Of a stretch of DNA of 43,129 nt, positions 1 to 8,348 are shown in pieces. Source of the stretch: an uncultured bacterium (GTDB taxonomy: Bacteria; Acidobacteriota; Thermoanaerobaculia; Multivoradales; JAHEKO01). The stretch covers positions 1 to 43,129 of the forward strand of contig CAJQNK010000007.1 in the NCBI GenBank assembly GCA_905479655.1, given 5' to 3'. The position numbers and the translations under genes are program-made. The notes beneath the pieces were generated by a model. The model saw only the letters and a list, made by a program, of their open reading frames with translations, was not told the origin of the DNA and did not search any database. Numbering within the stretch: position 1 is the stretch's first letter; the number at the start of each line of letters is the position of its first letter.

Positions 1-36
1 ACGCTACGAGCGGCCCTCTTCTCCGGACTCTTCGTT

Positions 37-87
37 GGGAATCCTCCCCGATTCACCGAATCGAGTGCGGATTCCCGCCTGGATTCC
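37..87. repeat. Nested inverted repeat with five GATTC/GAATC boxes
   Basis: This noncoding stretch downstream of the HupE-like gene holds an 8-bp perfect inverted repeat (37-44 with 69-76) enclosing a 6-bp perfect inverted repeat (49-54 with 58-63, 3-base loop). The pentamer GATTC or its complement occurs at 39-43, 50-54, 58-62, 70-74 and 82-86. No T-tract follows on either strand, so it is not a classical intrinsic terminator. It could be a protein-binding array, a palindromic intergenic repeat, or an mRNA 3'-end structure for the reverse-strand gene. The rest of 1-135 shows nothing recognisable. Confidence 0.5.
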
Positions 88-135
88 GAAGAAGATTGCG
101 CGCTCTCGCTCGCGCCCGGCTTCCACCACGGGCTG

Positions 136-1302
136 CTAGCCGAGGGTCCGCTCGACGGCCCAGACGAGCCCCGCGAGGGCGACGGCCAGCGAGAGGGGAA
201 CGGCGATTCGGCGTCGGTACCAGGCGCGTCGACTCCATGGTGCGAGCACCGCGGCGGCGGCCACCAGGACGAGCAGCTGGCCCGCCTCGACCCCGAGATT
301 GAAGGCCCCGAGGGCCAGCACGGTTTCGCCACGGGGCAGTCCCAGCGCCGTCAGGACGCCGGCGAAGCCCAGCCCGTGCAGCAGGCCGAAGGCGAAGACC
401 CCCGCGCGCCGCCGCCGCCGGCCCGTGTCCGTCGAGGCCAGGTTCTCGAACCCGACCCAGGCGATCGACAGCGCGATCAGGGGCTCGACCACGGCCGGCG
501 ACACGGAGAGAACCCCCAGCGTGGCCAGCCCCAGGGTCAGCGTGTGGGCCACGGTGAAGGCCGTCACCTTCCACAGCAGCTCCCGCGGTCCGCCGCCCAG
601 GAGGAAGAGGCCCAGAACGAACAGGATGTGGTCGACGCCCCGGGGCACGATGTGCTCGACACCCAGGGAGAAGTAGGTGCGCGCGGTCTGGAGGGGGTCG
701 GTGAGCGACGCCTCCTCGGCACCGCCCAGGGGCCAGGGTGTGCTCTCGGCTCCCCGTTCGACGAGCTCACGCCGCCCCGCCAGCGCCGTCTCGTCCAGGA
801 TCGTGAGGTGGATGGGCGGGAAGGCGCGGGAGGCGAAGAAGGTCACCTCCCGCGCTCCGGGTGGGATCGAGCCGGCGAGCCGCACCTTCAGACCCAGCAG
901 GCTGGGGGCGCCGCCCTGCTCGACGGGCCGCTCCGAGCGCTCCGGCAACTCGACGCGGAAGTCGGCCGGCTCGCCGTCGAAGCGGACGCGGATCCGTCGC
1001 CGGAGGAGTGTGCGGAGCTCGTGGAGCTTCGCTTCGAGCTCCGCCGGGGCCAGGCCGGCCAGGGCCGCGGCCAGGGCCTCGGAGTCGGCGCTCGGGGAGG
1101 CGCCGAGGGCCAGAGCGTCGAGGTCGCACGCGACCTCCGCCTGGAAGGTGCCGTCCGAGCGCAGGAGCAGGAGGGTCTCGGTGAGGCCGAGCTCGTGGGC
1201 CGGGGCCGACGCCGCGGTGAGGAGCAGGAGGAGCAGACCGAGGACGGTCCGACCGGCCACCGGCATCCGATGGGCCGGGTTTTGGGGGGCGACGGTCGGC
1301 AT
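136..1302 (-). CDS. HupE/UreJ-family membrane protein
   Basis: The 388-residue product has a signal peptide (leucine run after M13, then AxA near residue 35), a periplasmic region of roughly 170 residues, and a C-terminal block of about six membrane helices. That block carries the signature of the HupE/UreJ type 2 family: G-V-E-H-I near its start, then GVDHILFVLGLF, and later FGLLHGLGFA with its histidines. Classical HupE/UreJ proteins are nickel or cobalt permeases; for this long, signal-bearing subfamily the substrate is not established, so metal transport is an inference. ATG at 1302 was chosen because it begins the signal peptide; ATG at 1266 is an alternative. Neither has a clear ribosome binding site. 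A TAGGAT box lies 10 bases upstream, so the message may be almost leaderless. Confidence 0.85.
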   Translation of the reverse strand: MPTVAPQNPAHRMPVAGRTVLGLLLLLLTAASAPAHELGLTETLLLLRSDGTFQAEVACDLDALALGASPSADSEALAAALAGLAPAELEAKLHELRTLLRRRIRVRFDGEPADFRVELPERSERPVEQGGAPSLLGLKVRLAGSIPPGAREVTFFASRAFPPIHLTILDETALAGRRELVERGAESTPWPLGGAEEASLTDPLQTARTYFSLGVEHIVPRGVDHILFVLGLFLLGGGPRELLWKVTAFTVAHTLTLGLATLGVLSVSPAVVEPLIALSIAWVGFENLASTDTGRRRRRAGVFAFGLLHGLGFAGVLTALGLPRGETVLALGAFNLGVEAGQLLVLVAAAAVLAPWSRRAWYRRRIAVPLSLAVALAGLVWAVERTLG

Positions 1303-1312
1303 GGTGCGGGGG

Positions 1313-1318
1313 ATCCTA
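1313..1318 (-). promoter_or_regulatory. Candidate -10 box (TAGGAT) for the HupE-like gene
   Basis: TAGGAT on the reverse strand lies 10 bases before the ATG at 1302. A start point about 7 bases downstream would leave a 3-5 base leader. No -35 consensus is visible. Confidence 0.35.
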
Positions 1319-1387
1319 TCGGTCCCTCGGGGTGCCGCGCCCGTCGACGGGCGTCGGACTCGGCTCGTCCGGCCGGTGTCGTCGAGG

Positions 1388-1393
1388 TACGAT
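1388..1393 (+). promoter_or_regulatory. Candidate -10 box (TACGAT) for the 78-residue protein
   Basis: TACGAT ends 9 bases before the ATG at 1403, which predicts a nearly leaderless message. It is divergent from the HupE-like promoter about 70 bases away. Confidence 0.35.
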
Positions 1394-1402
1394 CGGTCGG
1401 TC

Positions 1403-1639
1403 ATGAGCGGCCCGGACGAGCCCAGGAGTGCCCCGCGCGACGAGGGTGGGCGGGAGCTCCTCGATCGGCTGCCAGCGCCCCCGGGACTCTGTGCCGGCTG
1501 CGCGCACCTCCGACTCCTGACCAATGGTCGGACGGTGTTCGCCCGCTGCCTGGCCGCCCGGTCCGACGGCCGGGCGCCTCGCTATCCGCGCCTGCCGGTC
1601 GTTTCCTGCCGTTGGTTCGACGCGTCGCCCTCCGACTGA
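1403..1639 (+). CDS. Small cysteine-containing protein (78 aa), unknown function
   Basis: The 78-residue product has four cysteines: C30 and C33 as LCAGC, C49 in FARC, and C69 after the motif YPRLPVVSC. The spacing and the YPxLPVxxC ending resemble a family of short bacterial proteins I recall only as uncharacterised. Four cysteines in CxxC-x15-C-x19-C order suggest one structural zinc or iron site (inference). The ATG at 1403 has no ribosome binding site but is preceded by a TACGAT box. Its 3' end overlaps the convergent kinase remnant by 58 bases. The longer reading frame upstream is an arginine-rich shadow of the HupE gene, so I excluded it. Confidence 0.7.
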   Translation: MSGPDEPRSAPRDEGGRELLDRLPAPPGLCAGCAHLRLLTNGRTVFARCLAARSDGRAPRYPRLPVVSCRWFDASPSD

Positions 1640-2298
1640 GGCGAGGTGCCCAGGATCTCGGCGAGAGCTCGCAGGAGGTCCTCTCCCCGGAATGGCTTGC
1701 GCATGACCCTCGCGCCCGCGGGCAGCGGACCGTGGCGGTTGACCATCTCGTCAGCGTAGCCGGTGACGAACAGGATGGGGATCTCCGGGTGGTCGGCGGC
1801 TACGCGGTTGCCCAGCACCGGGTCGCTCATCCCCGGCATGACGACGTCGGAGACGAGGACCGAGAACTGGCGGCCGTTCCCGGCAGCCGCGGCCTCCTCG
1901 ATGAGCTCGAGGGCGACTTCGCAGGACGAAGCCGTGACGACCTCGTACCCGGCGCGCTCGAGATGCGCCTTCGTGACCCTCAGGACCATCGGCTCGTCCT
2001 CGACCAGGAGGATCCGGCCGGTGCCCCTCCTCGGCGCGGGCTCCCGCTCGGCGGTCGCGGGGGCCTCTTCCGGCCTGACCGGCAGCAGGATGCGGAAACG
2101 ACACCCCGCGCCGGGCCGATTCTCCACCTGGATCTCGCCGCGGCTCTGGTTCACCGCGCCGTGGACCGAGGCCAGGCTCAGCCCAGAGTTCTCGGAGCGA
2201 CCCTCGGCGCTGTAGAACGGCTCGAAAATGTGCTCGATGACGAAGGCGGGTGTGGCTCCGTCGCCAGAGATCGAGGAACGAGGCCGTGGGGAGGGTGA
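1582..2298 (-). pseudogene. Truncated hybrid sensor kinase: end of ATPase domain plus receiver domain
   Basis: The frame is open from an in-frame TGA at 2299-2301 to the stop at 1582. It begins mid-domain with HIFEPFYSAEGRSENSGLSLA, which corresponds to the F and G2 boxes of a histidine-kinase ATPase, followed by GAGCRFRILLP, the usual end of that domain. Everything upstream (PAS or other sensor, H box, N box) is absent, and the G2 box reads SGLSLA instead of GxGLGLA. A receiver domain of about 115 residues follows and looks intact: acidic EDE pocket, SDVVMPGM with the phospho-acceptor Asp, T in FVTGYAD, and K in RKPF. No ATG lies in the ATPase part; the only candidate is a GTG at 2154 without a ribosome binding site. 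I read it as decay product. A translated stand-alone receiver cannot be excluded. Confidence 0.75.
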
Positions 2299-2424
2299 TC
2301 AACTCGAGGGTTCGGGAGGAGGAGCGCGAGGGTGGAAGCGAGGAGGGAGCTCCGGTTCTGGTCTTGGGCCCGAGGCCCCTGCGCCGATCCTCCAACCGGT
2401 GAGGCGTGGCTCCCAGAGCCGGGC

Positions 2425-3768
2425 TCAGTGGACGTCGTACGCGCCGCCGCCGACGAACTCGCGGAGCAGCGACGTCGGTGGCAATAGCGGGTCGTCCTCC
2501 TCGGTCACGTCGCGGATCGAGTCGAGCAGATGGTGGACCCGCCGGGCCCGGAGGTAGCCGTCGAGCCGAGCCTCCCGGTCGCGCCAGCGCTCGAGGAACG
2601 GCCCCAGGTGGTGGAACAGCTGGCGCTTCAGGAAGGGCAGCTCGTAGGCGAGCGAGCTGTTGACCCGGAAGTCCGCGGTCCCCTGATAGGGAATGATGTG
2701 CTTGAGCTCGCTGCGCCGCACGTAGTGCCAGTGGAGCAACGTCCGCTCCGGCGAGTAGGAGCGATGGAGGCTGTCGCGGATCATGCGTCGCAGGAGCCGG
2801 ATGTCGGCCCAGCGGACGTAGCGCCCGCCCGTGTCCTTGAGCTGGCCGATCGTCTCGATGTAGAGGCGGAACTTGTGGCTGTCGGGGACGCTCTCGGTGA
2901 GACCGTCGAACAGCCCGTGGAGCGTGTCGAGGAGGATCAGGGAGTCCGGCCCCGGATCGAAACGTCGGGTCTCGGCCACCCGCTTGCCCGTCTTGAAGTC
3001 GTAGATCGGCATGTCGATCGGCTCGCCCCGATCGAGCGCCGCGAGGTGGCGGTTGACGAGAGCGAGGTCGAGGGCCTCGGGGGTCTCGAAGTCGTAGTCG
3101 CCGAACTCGTCCTTCGGGTGGAGCTCCAGGTCGAAGAAGTAGTTGTCCAGCGGCAACGGTAGGACCCGGATCCCGGCGGGCTCGAGACGCTCCATGAGCT
3201 TGTGGGTCGTCGTCGTCTTGCCCGAGGAGCTGGGCCCCGCCACGATGATGTAGCGCAGACCCTCCCGGCGCTCCAGGATGGCGGAGGCCGCGTCGTCCAG
3301 GATGGACTCGTAGCGTTGGTCCGACGCCTCGATCAACTCGCCCAGACGCCCCTCGGCGAGGATGCGGTTGAGGCCTTCGACGGTGTGGCACCCCTGCTCG
3401 ACGGCCCAGTCCAGGGTCTGCCACATGAGCTTCCAGGGGATGTTGTCCACCCGTCCGCCCCGATGCTGGGAGCGCATCCGCGCCCGTTCGTGGCGGTAGA
3501 CGATGTAGGCCTTCGCCGTGTCGGCGTGGCCGGCCCGGATCAGCACCCGCTCGACCACGTCCTGGATGTCCTCGACGGTGGGCAGGTCGTCCCTCGGGTA
3601 GGCCGCACCGAGGGCCTCGACCACCCGCCGCGTGAGCTCGCGCGCGAGCTCACGGTCGTGCTCGCCGACGGCGGCCGTCGCCTTGTAGATGGCGATCTCG
3701 ATCTTGCCGGCGTCGAACGGCACCTGCGTACCGTTTCGCTTGACGATGGCGCGGGGCGCGTCGGCCAT
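2425..3768 (-). CDS. ATP-cone / uridine kinase-like (phosphoribulokinase family) fusion
   Basis: The 447-residue protein has an N-terminal ATP-cone (about residues 6-95, starting AIVKRNGTQVPFDAGKI), the nucleotide-sensing module known from ribonucleotide reductases and NrdR. A linker region follows, then a P-loop kinase domain from about 170 with Walker A GPSSSGKTTTT (178-188). Further on are LPLDNYFF and DYDFETPEALD, typical of uridine kinase/phosphoribulokinase enzymes that phosphorylate a nucleoside or sugar phosphate. The real substrate cannot be read from sequence. The cone suggests allosteric control by ATP/dATP (inference). ATG at 3768 follows a strong GGGAGGAG site. The long frame upstream of this ATG is a shadow of the RND adaptor gene. 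Confidence 0.9.
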   Translation of the reverse strand: MADAPRAIVKRNGTQVPFDAGKIEIAIYKATAAVGEHDRELARELTRRVVEALGAAYPRDDLPTVEDIQDVVERVLIRAGHADTAKAYIVYRHERARMRSQHRGGRVDNIPWKLMWQTLDWAVEQGCHTVEGLNRILAEGRLGELIEASDQRYESILDDAASAILERREGLRYIIVAGPSSSGKTTTTHKLMERLEPAGIRVLPLPLDNYFFDLELHPKDEFGDYDFETPEALDLALVNRHLAALDRGEPIDMPIYDFKTGKRVAETRRFDPGPDSLILLDTLHGLFDGLTESVPDSHKFRLYIETIGQLKDTGGRYVRWADIRLLRRMIRDSLHRSYSPERTLLHWHYVRRSELKHIIPYQGTADFRVNSSLAYELPFLKRQLFHHLGPFLERWRDREARLDGYLRARRVHHLLDSIRDVTEEDDPLLPPTSLLREFVGGGAYDVH

Positions 3769-3794
3769 GGGTCTCCTCCCGGGGGGGCGGTGGG

Positions 3795-3800
3795 AGGCTA
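3795..3800 (-). promoter_or_regulatory. Candidate -10 box (TAGCCT) for the ATP-cone kinase gene
   Basis: TAGCCT on the reverse strand lies 26 bases before the ATG at 3768. The predicted leader is about 20 bases and would contain the GGGAGGAG site. Confidence 0.3.
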
Positions 3801-3869
3801 GCACGCCGGGGGCGAAGCGGCGGTGCGCCGGGGGGATCTCACGCTGAGACGCTCCCGCACCCTTCGCCT

Positions 3870-4973
3870 CTACGGGCCGGCCGGGGTTGGCTCCGTGCCG
3901 GCTTCTACGGCCACGACCTGGCCCGGGCGGAGCCGCTCGGCGCCGCGGATCACGACGCGGTCGCCGGCTCGCAGGGAGCCCCGCACCTCGATCAGCTCGC
4001 CGACGCCCACGCCCGTCTCCACGGCGACGCGCTCGGCCGTGTCGTCCTCGCCGACGCGGAACACCCAGATGCCGTCGGAGCGCAGGACGAGGGCGTCGCG
4101 GGGCACCGCGACGATCGGGCGGGCGGAGGCCGTCGGCAGGCTCACGCGGACGGCACTGCCCGGCACCCAGGGGGAGTCGGGAAGGTCGAGTCGCAGCTCG
4201 AACATGCGGGACCGCTCGTCCCCCACGGCGACGACCGTCCTCACGAGGGCCTCGATCTCCTCGTCCCGCCCGCGGACGGTGACCGTCATGCCCTCGCGCA
4301 GGAACGGCTCGATCGAGAGGGGAGCTCGGGCGCGAACCTCCAGGTGGTCCGTGTCGACCAGCCGGACGATGGGGGTCCCGACGCCCACGTAGCCGCCGGG
4401 CTCCGCCAGGCGCTCCACGATGCGCCCCGAGTGGGGCGCGCGGATCCCGGTGCGGTCGAGCCGGTAGCGGGTGCGTTCCCGGGCCACCCGTGCCACGGCG
4501 ACCTGCTCGCGTGCGCTCTCGAGCTCCGAGCGCACCTGCTCGGCCTCCTCGGCCGCCACGAGTTGCTCGGCGGCGAGGCGCTCCGTGCGCTCGGCTCGCT
4601 GCTCGAGGAACCGGAGGTTGGCCTCCAGCCGCCGGATCTCCGCGTCGTCGTTGGCCAGGTCGATGAGAACGGCAGCGTCGTTCAGTCGGGCGATCACGTC
4701 GCCCTCGGCGACCCGGTCGCCGACCTCGGCCACCCAGGTGAGGGCCCCGGCGACCTCGGCCGACAGGTTTGCCTGGTGACGCGACGCGACCGTGCCCGGC
4801 ACCCACTGGACGGGCGCCATCTCGTCGGAGACGACGGCGGCGAGCCGCACCGGGGCCGGGGGCGGACCCTCGACCGCCGGCGCGGCCGCGGCTGCGGCGA
4901 TGGTCGCGAGGGTGACGGCGACGGCCGCCGGGTAGGGCCGGAGCCGGGGACGGAGCGACAGGAGTCGATGCAT
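3870..4973 (-). CDS. RND efflux periplasmic adaptor (membrane fusion protein)
   Basis: The product is about 367 residues and bridges an inner-membrane RND pump to an outer-membrane channel. It has an alanine-rich N-terminal export segment, a lipoyl-like half-motif (ANLSAEVAGALTWV, then VAEGDVIARL), a charged coiled-coil hairpin of about 90 residues, the second lipoyl half (TGIRAPHSGRIV), and beta-barrel and membrane-proximal domains. It is the downstream partner of the pump ending at 4991. A GTG at 4994 overlaps the pump stop codon as GTGA, but the ATG at 4973 has an AGGGAG site seven bases upstream, so I chose it. No outer-membrane factor gene accompanies this pair. The substrate is unknown. 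Confidence 0.88.
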   Translation of the reverse strand: MHRLLSLRPRLRPYPAAVAVTLATIAAAAAAPAVEGPPPAPVRLAAVVSDEMAPVQWVPGTVASRHQANLSAEVAGALTWVAEVGDRVAEGDVIARLNDAAVLIDLANDDAEIRRLEANLRFLEQRAERTERLAAEQLVAAEEAEQVRSELESAREQVAVARVARERTRYRLDRTGIRAPHSGRIVERLAEPGGYVGVGTPIVRLVDTDHLEVRARAPLSIEPFLREGMTVTVRGRDEEIEALVRTVVAVGDERSRMFELRLDLPDSPWVPGSAVRVSLPTASARPIVAVPRDALVLRSDGIWVFRVGEDDTAERVAVETGVGVGELIEVRGSLRAGDRVVIRGAERLRPGQVVAVEAGTEPTPAGP

Positions 4974-4990
4974 GACGGTCTCCCTGGGCC

Positions 4991-7900
4991 TCACGAGGCC
5001 CGGAGCAGGTCGGCGGGGTCTTCCGCCTCGTCGCCGCGGCGGGGCATCGAGCGGACGCTCGCCCCTTCGCCGAGACGCAGGAAGCTGGGGAGGAGCAACA
5101 GTGTGAACACGGTACTGACGCTCATGCCGCCGACGATGACGGCGGCGAGGCCGCGGTAGATGACGGCGCCCTCGCCCGGCATGAGGAGGAGAGGCAGCAT
5201 GCCGAAGATGCTGGTCAGGGTGCTCATGAAGATCGGACGCATGCGGAGGCGGAGGGCCTGTTGGACGGCCTCCCGGCGCTCCAGCCCGTCACGCTCGGCG
5301 GATCGGGTCTGGTGCACCAGCAGGATCGCGTTGTTCACCACCAGCCCCAGGAGGATGATGAAGCCGATCATGGTCAGCAGGTCCAACGGTTGGAAGGTGA
5401 CGAGATTCATGACCCGCAGAGCGACGACGCCACCCACCGTCGCCAGCGGCAGGGCGAGCACCACCAGCAGGCTGTCCTTCAGCGAGCGGAAGAGCGCGCT
5501 CATGAGCAGGAAGAGCAGCAGCAGGGCGAGGCCGAAGTTCTCGGACATGTTGCGAATCGCCTGGCGCAGGCTGTCGGCGCTGCCGCCGTAGCGCACCACG
5601 GCGTCGGGCGGCAGGAGGGCCAGCAGCTGCGGCTCCACCTGGTCCTCGAGGATGCCGACGGCCTGCTCCAGCGACATCCCGTCGGGCGGGCTCACCGCGA
5701 CGGTCACCGTCCGCCGGCGGTCCACCCGGTGGAGCGAGCTCGGACCGACCGTGCGCTCCACCGTCATCAGCTCGCCGAGGGGCACGACGGCGCCGGTCGG
5801 CGTCGCGACCGGCACGGCCGCCAGCTCCTCGGGCGTCTCCCAGCCCTCGCCGCGCAGGATGATGTTCATCCGCTTCTCGCCGTCGAAGTGCTCGCCCACG
5901 AAGAGGCCGTCGCCCATCGCCCGCACCACGTTGCCGAGTTGCGACCGGTTCCAGCCGACCTCCTGCAGCCGCCGGTCCTCCGGATGGATGCGCAGCTCGG
6001 GCTGGGCCAGCTCGGTGCCGGGCCAAACCTGCACCTGGGCTCCCTCCAGCGCCTCGGGCACGATCGTCGTCGCCTGCCGGCCCGCCTCGAGGAGGGCCTC
6101 GAAGTCGGAGGACTGGAGGTCCATCGTGATGTTGCGGTTGCCGCCGAAGCCGCCGAAGAGGTTGCCCTGGAACACCGCGGCACCGGTGTCCGGGAAGCCG
6201 GTCACGACCTCCTCCCGGACGATCCGTTCCAGCTCCTTCACGCGGCTCTGGTCCAGGGCGCGGGCGCCGATCGTGCCGCCACCGGGCCAGAGGATGAAGT
6301 AGTAGTTCTTCAGCGCCGGCTCGGCCTCTCCGTCCATGTAGGGTTGCAGCCGCGCGACCATCGGCTGGACGATCTCCTCCTCGATCGTGTCGATGCTGGA
6401 CCCGGGCGGGAAGTTGAAGAAGGCGTCGACGGCGTCGCGTTTGACCGGCGGCAGGTAGTCCAGCGTCGGGATCAGGAGCCCGGTGGCGAGGATGGGCACC
6501 GCCATGAGCACCGCGATCAACGCGGCCCTTCGCCGGGGCTTGTCCGTCCAGCGGACGATGCGGCGAGCGGTGCGGTCCCAGACCTCGGCGTGGCGGTCCT
6601 CGAGTCTGCCTTCGGCGAGCCAGCGCCGCGCGGCCGTCGGCAGGATGGTCACGGCGACGAGGAGCGAGATCGAGACGGCGATGGCGATGGTGATGGCCAG
6701 ATCGGCGAAGAGCTGCCCCTCCACGTCCTGGAGGAAGATCACCGGCACGAAGATCGCCACCGTCGTCGCGGTCGAGGCGAGGAGCGCGCCCCACACCTGG
6801 CTCGCCCCCTCGAGCGACGCCTCCGCCGCGCTGCGGCCCTCCTCCCGCAGTCGCACCACGTTCTCCAACACGACGATGGCCGCGTCGAGGACCATGCCCA
6901 CCGCGAAGGCGAGCCCCGCGAGCGAGATGACGTTGAGCGTCCGTCCGGCGGCGCCCAGGACGACGAAAGTGCCCAGCAGCGAGCACGGGATGGCGACCGC
7001 CACGAGGAGCGTGGCGCGCACCCGGCGCAGGAACCACCACAGGACCCCGACCGAGAGCAGCACGCCGAGCACCAGGTTGTTCGTGACGAGACGGATCGCC
7101 CGGTAGATGAAGACCGACGCGTCGAAGCTCTGGGCGATGGTCAGCCCCTCGTCGGCCAGCGGACCGTCCCGCAGCTCGGCGACCACCTCCTTGACGGCGA
7201 GCAGGGCCTCCAGCACGTTGGCGTCGTTCTCCCGGTCGACCCGGATCGACATCGCCGGGTTGCCGTTCTGGATCGAGAAGCCGTTCCTGTCGCCTCGTCT
7301 GACGGCGATGTCGGCCACGTCGCCCAGGCGGACCGGCTGGCCGTCCCGCCAGTCGAGCACCAGCTCCCGCAGCTCCTCGGGCGTGTAGCGACCCGCCATG
7401 CGCAGGGTGTACTGCCGCCGGCCGACGTCCACGAAGCCTCCCGACACGTCGTCCGCCCGGCTCGCCGCCAGCGCGACCTGGGGGATCTCGACGCCGAGCA
7501 GGGCCGCCCGGTAGGGGTCGAAACGGATCTGGAGCTCCTCCGGCGCACCGCCGTTGACCTGGACCCCGGCCACGCCCGGCACCTCCTCGATGCGGGCGGC
7601 GACGACGTCCTCGACGAACCGCTGGTAACTCTCGATGGGTCGTTGGTTGCCGGGCAGGAGCTGGATGAAGAACCAGGAGAGCGCCTCGTTCGAGCCGCCG
7701 TTGCCACCGCCGCTGAGTTGCAGGTTCGGGGGCGTCGCGTCGCGGGGCAGGGGAGGCAGTCGGTTGAGACGGCTGATCACCTCGATGACCGTCTGCTGCA
7801 TGTCGGTGTCGAGTCCGAACTCCATGTTGATCCAGGAGCCGCCCGGGAACGCGTTGGCCTGGATGTGCTCGAGACCCGGCAGGCCTTGGAGCACCTCCTC

Positions 7901-8101
7901 CTGGGGCTCGAGGATCTCGGACTCGACCTCCCTCGGCGAGGCGGCGCGCCAGCCTGTGTTGATGGAGATCTGGGGCCGCTCGATGTCCGGGAAGAGCTGG
8001 ATCGGGAGCCGCGCCAGGCCGTACAGGCCGAGGACGACGACCATCGCCAGGCCGACCGCCACGCCGGCCGGGTTGTCGAGAGAGCGTCGGGTCAGGCTCA
8101 T
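4991..8101 (-). CDS. RND efflux pump, inner-membrane permease
   Basis: The product is 1036 residues, a normal length for an RND permease. It has one N-terminal helix (GVAVGLAMVVVLGLYGLA), a large periplasmic domain (PREVESEILEPQEEVLQGLPG), TM2-6, a second periplasmic domain and TM8-12. The TM4 proton-relay segment reads VGMVLDAAIVVLENV: one Asp where HAE1-type pumps usually have two (VDDAIVV), as in heavy-metal pumps of the CusA type. The remainder looks more like drug/hydrophobe pumps, so I do not assign a substrate. ATG at 8101 is preceded by AGGAG at seven bases and coincides with the start of the N-terminal helix. It is the first gene of the operon with the adaptor. Confidence 0.92.
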   Translation of the reverse strand: MSLTRRSLDNPAGVAVGLAMVVVLGLYGLARLPIQLFPDIERPQISINTGWRAASPREVESEILEPQEEVLQGLPGLEHIQANAFPGGSWINMEFGLDTDMQQTVIEVISRLNRLPPLPRDATPPNLQLSGGGNGGSNEALSWFFIQLLPGNQRPIESYQRFVEDVVAARIEEVPGVAGVQVNGGAPEELQIRFDPYRAALLGVEIPQVALAASRADDVSGGFVDVGRRQYTLRMAGRYTPEELRELVLDWRDGQPVRLGDVADIAVRRGDRNGFSIQNGNPAMSIRVDRENDANVLEALLAVKEVVAELRDGPLADEGLTIAQSFDASVFIYRAIRLVTNNLVLGVLLSVGVLWWFLRRVRATLLVAVAIPCSLLGTFVVLGAAGRTLNVISLAGLAFAVGMVLDAAIVVLENVVRLREEGRSAAEASLEGASQVWGALLASTATTVAIFVPVIFLQDVEGQLFADLAITIAIAVSISLLVAVTILPTAARRWLAEGRLEDRHAEVWDRTARRIVRWTDKPRRRAALIAVLMAVPILATGLLIPTLDYLPPVKRDAVDAFFNFPPGSSIDTIEEEIVQPMVARLQPYMDGEAEPALKNYYFILWPGGGTIGARALDQSRVKELERIVREEVVTGFPDTGAAVFQGNLFGGFGGNRNITMDLQSSDFEALLEAGRQATTIVPEALEGAQVQVWPGTELAQPELRIHPEDRRLQEVGWNRSQLGNVVRAMGDGLFVGEHFDGEKRMNIILRGEGWETPEELAAVPVATPTGAVVPLGELMTVERTVGPSSLHRVDRRRTVTVAVSPPDGMSLEQAVGILEDQVEPQLLALLPPDAVVRYGGSADSLRQAIRNMSENFGLALLLLFLLMSALFRSLKDSLLVVLALPLATVGGVVALRVMNLVTFQPLDLLTMIGFIILLGLVVNNAILLVHQTRSAERDGLERREAVQQALRLRMRPIFMSTLTSIFGMLPLLLMPGEGAVIYRGLAAVIVGGMSVSTVFTLLLLPSFLRLGEGASVRSMPRRGDEAEDPADLLRAS

Positions 8102-8311
8102 CTTGCGGCTCCTGTCGCTATTCGTCCGGATCTCGGGTCCGTGGGCTTCGAACGGATCTCGCTGGAATCGACCCGGGCTCCGACGGTGCGGTTCCGGGGT
8201 TGGCCCCGGGGAGGGTGCGTCTCGTCCCGCCAAAGCGGTCGGAGATCCGGGTCGGGTTCGATCGCTGGGTACGGAGGAACGAGCCGGAGGTTACGAATTC
8301 GGGCCGAATCG

Positions 8312-8348
8312 GGGTCGACGTGCAGCGAGTCGACCCTGGCGTGCAGCG
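8312..8348. promoter_or_regulatory. Candidate operator in the divergent RND / pyruvate oxidoreductase intergenic region
   Basis: A perfect 8-bp inverted repeat GGGTCGAC/GTCGACCC occupies 8312-8319 and 8329-8336. Overlapping it, the octamer GTGCAGCG is directly repeated at 8320 and 8341, exactly 21 bp apart, about two helical turns. This lies in the 398-base gap between two divergent genes. The rest of 8102-8499 holds only a weak CCACCTT/AAGGGTGG hairpin near 8430 and a strong AAGGAGG site before 8500. Confidence 0.35.

Noticed and set aside
1..12. Exact 12-base match between the window start and 33106-33117 (ACGCTACGAGCG)
   Set aside because: Twelve-base matches are expected by chance in 43 kb and similarity does not extend further.
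3769..4806. N-terminal extension of the ATP-cone kinase frame
   Set aside because: Arg/Gly/Pro-rich sequence overlapping the RND adaptor in another frame; the ATG at 3768 with GGGAGGAG is a better start.
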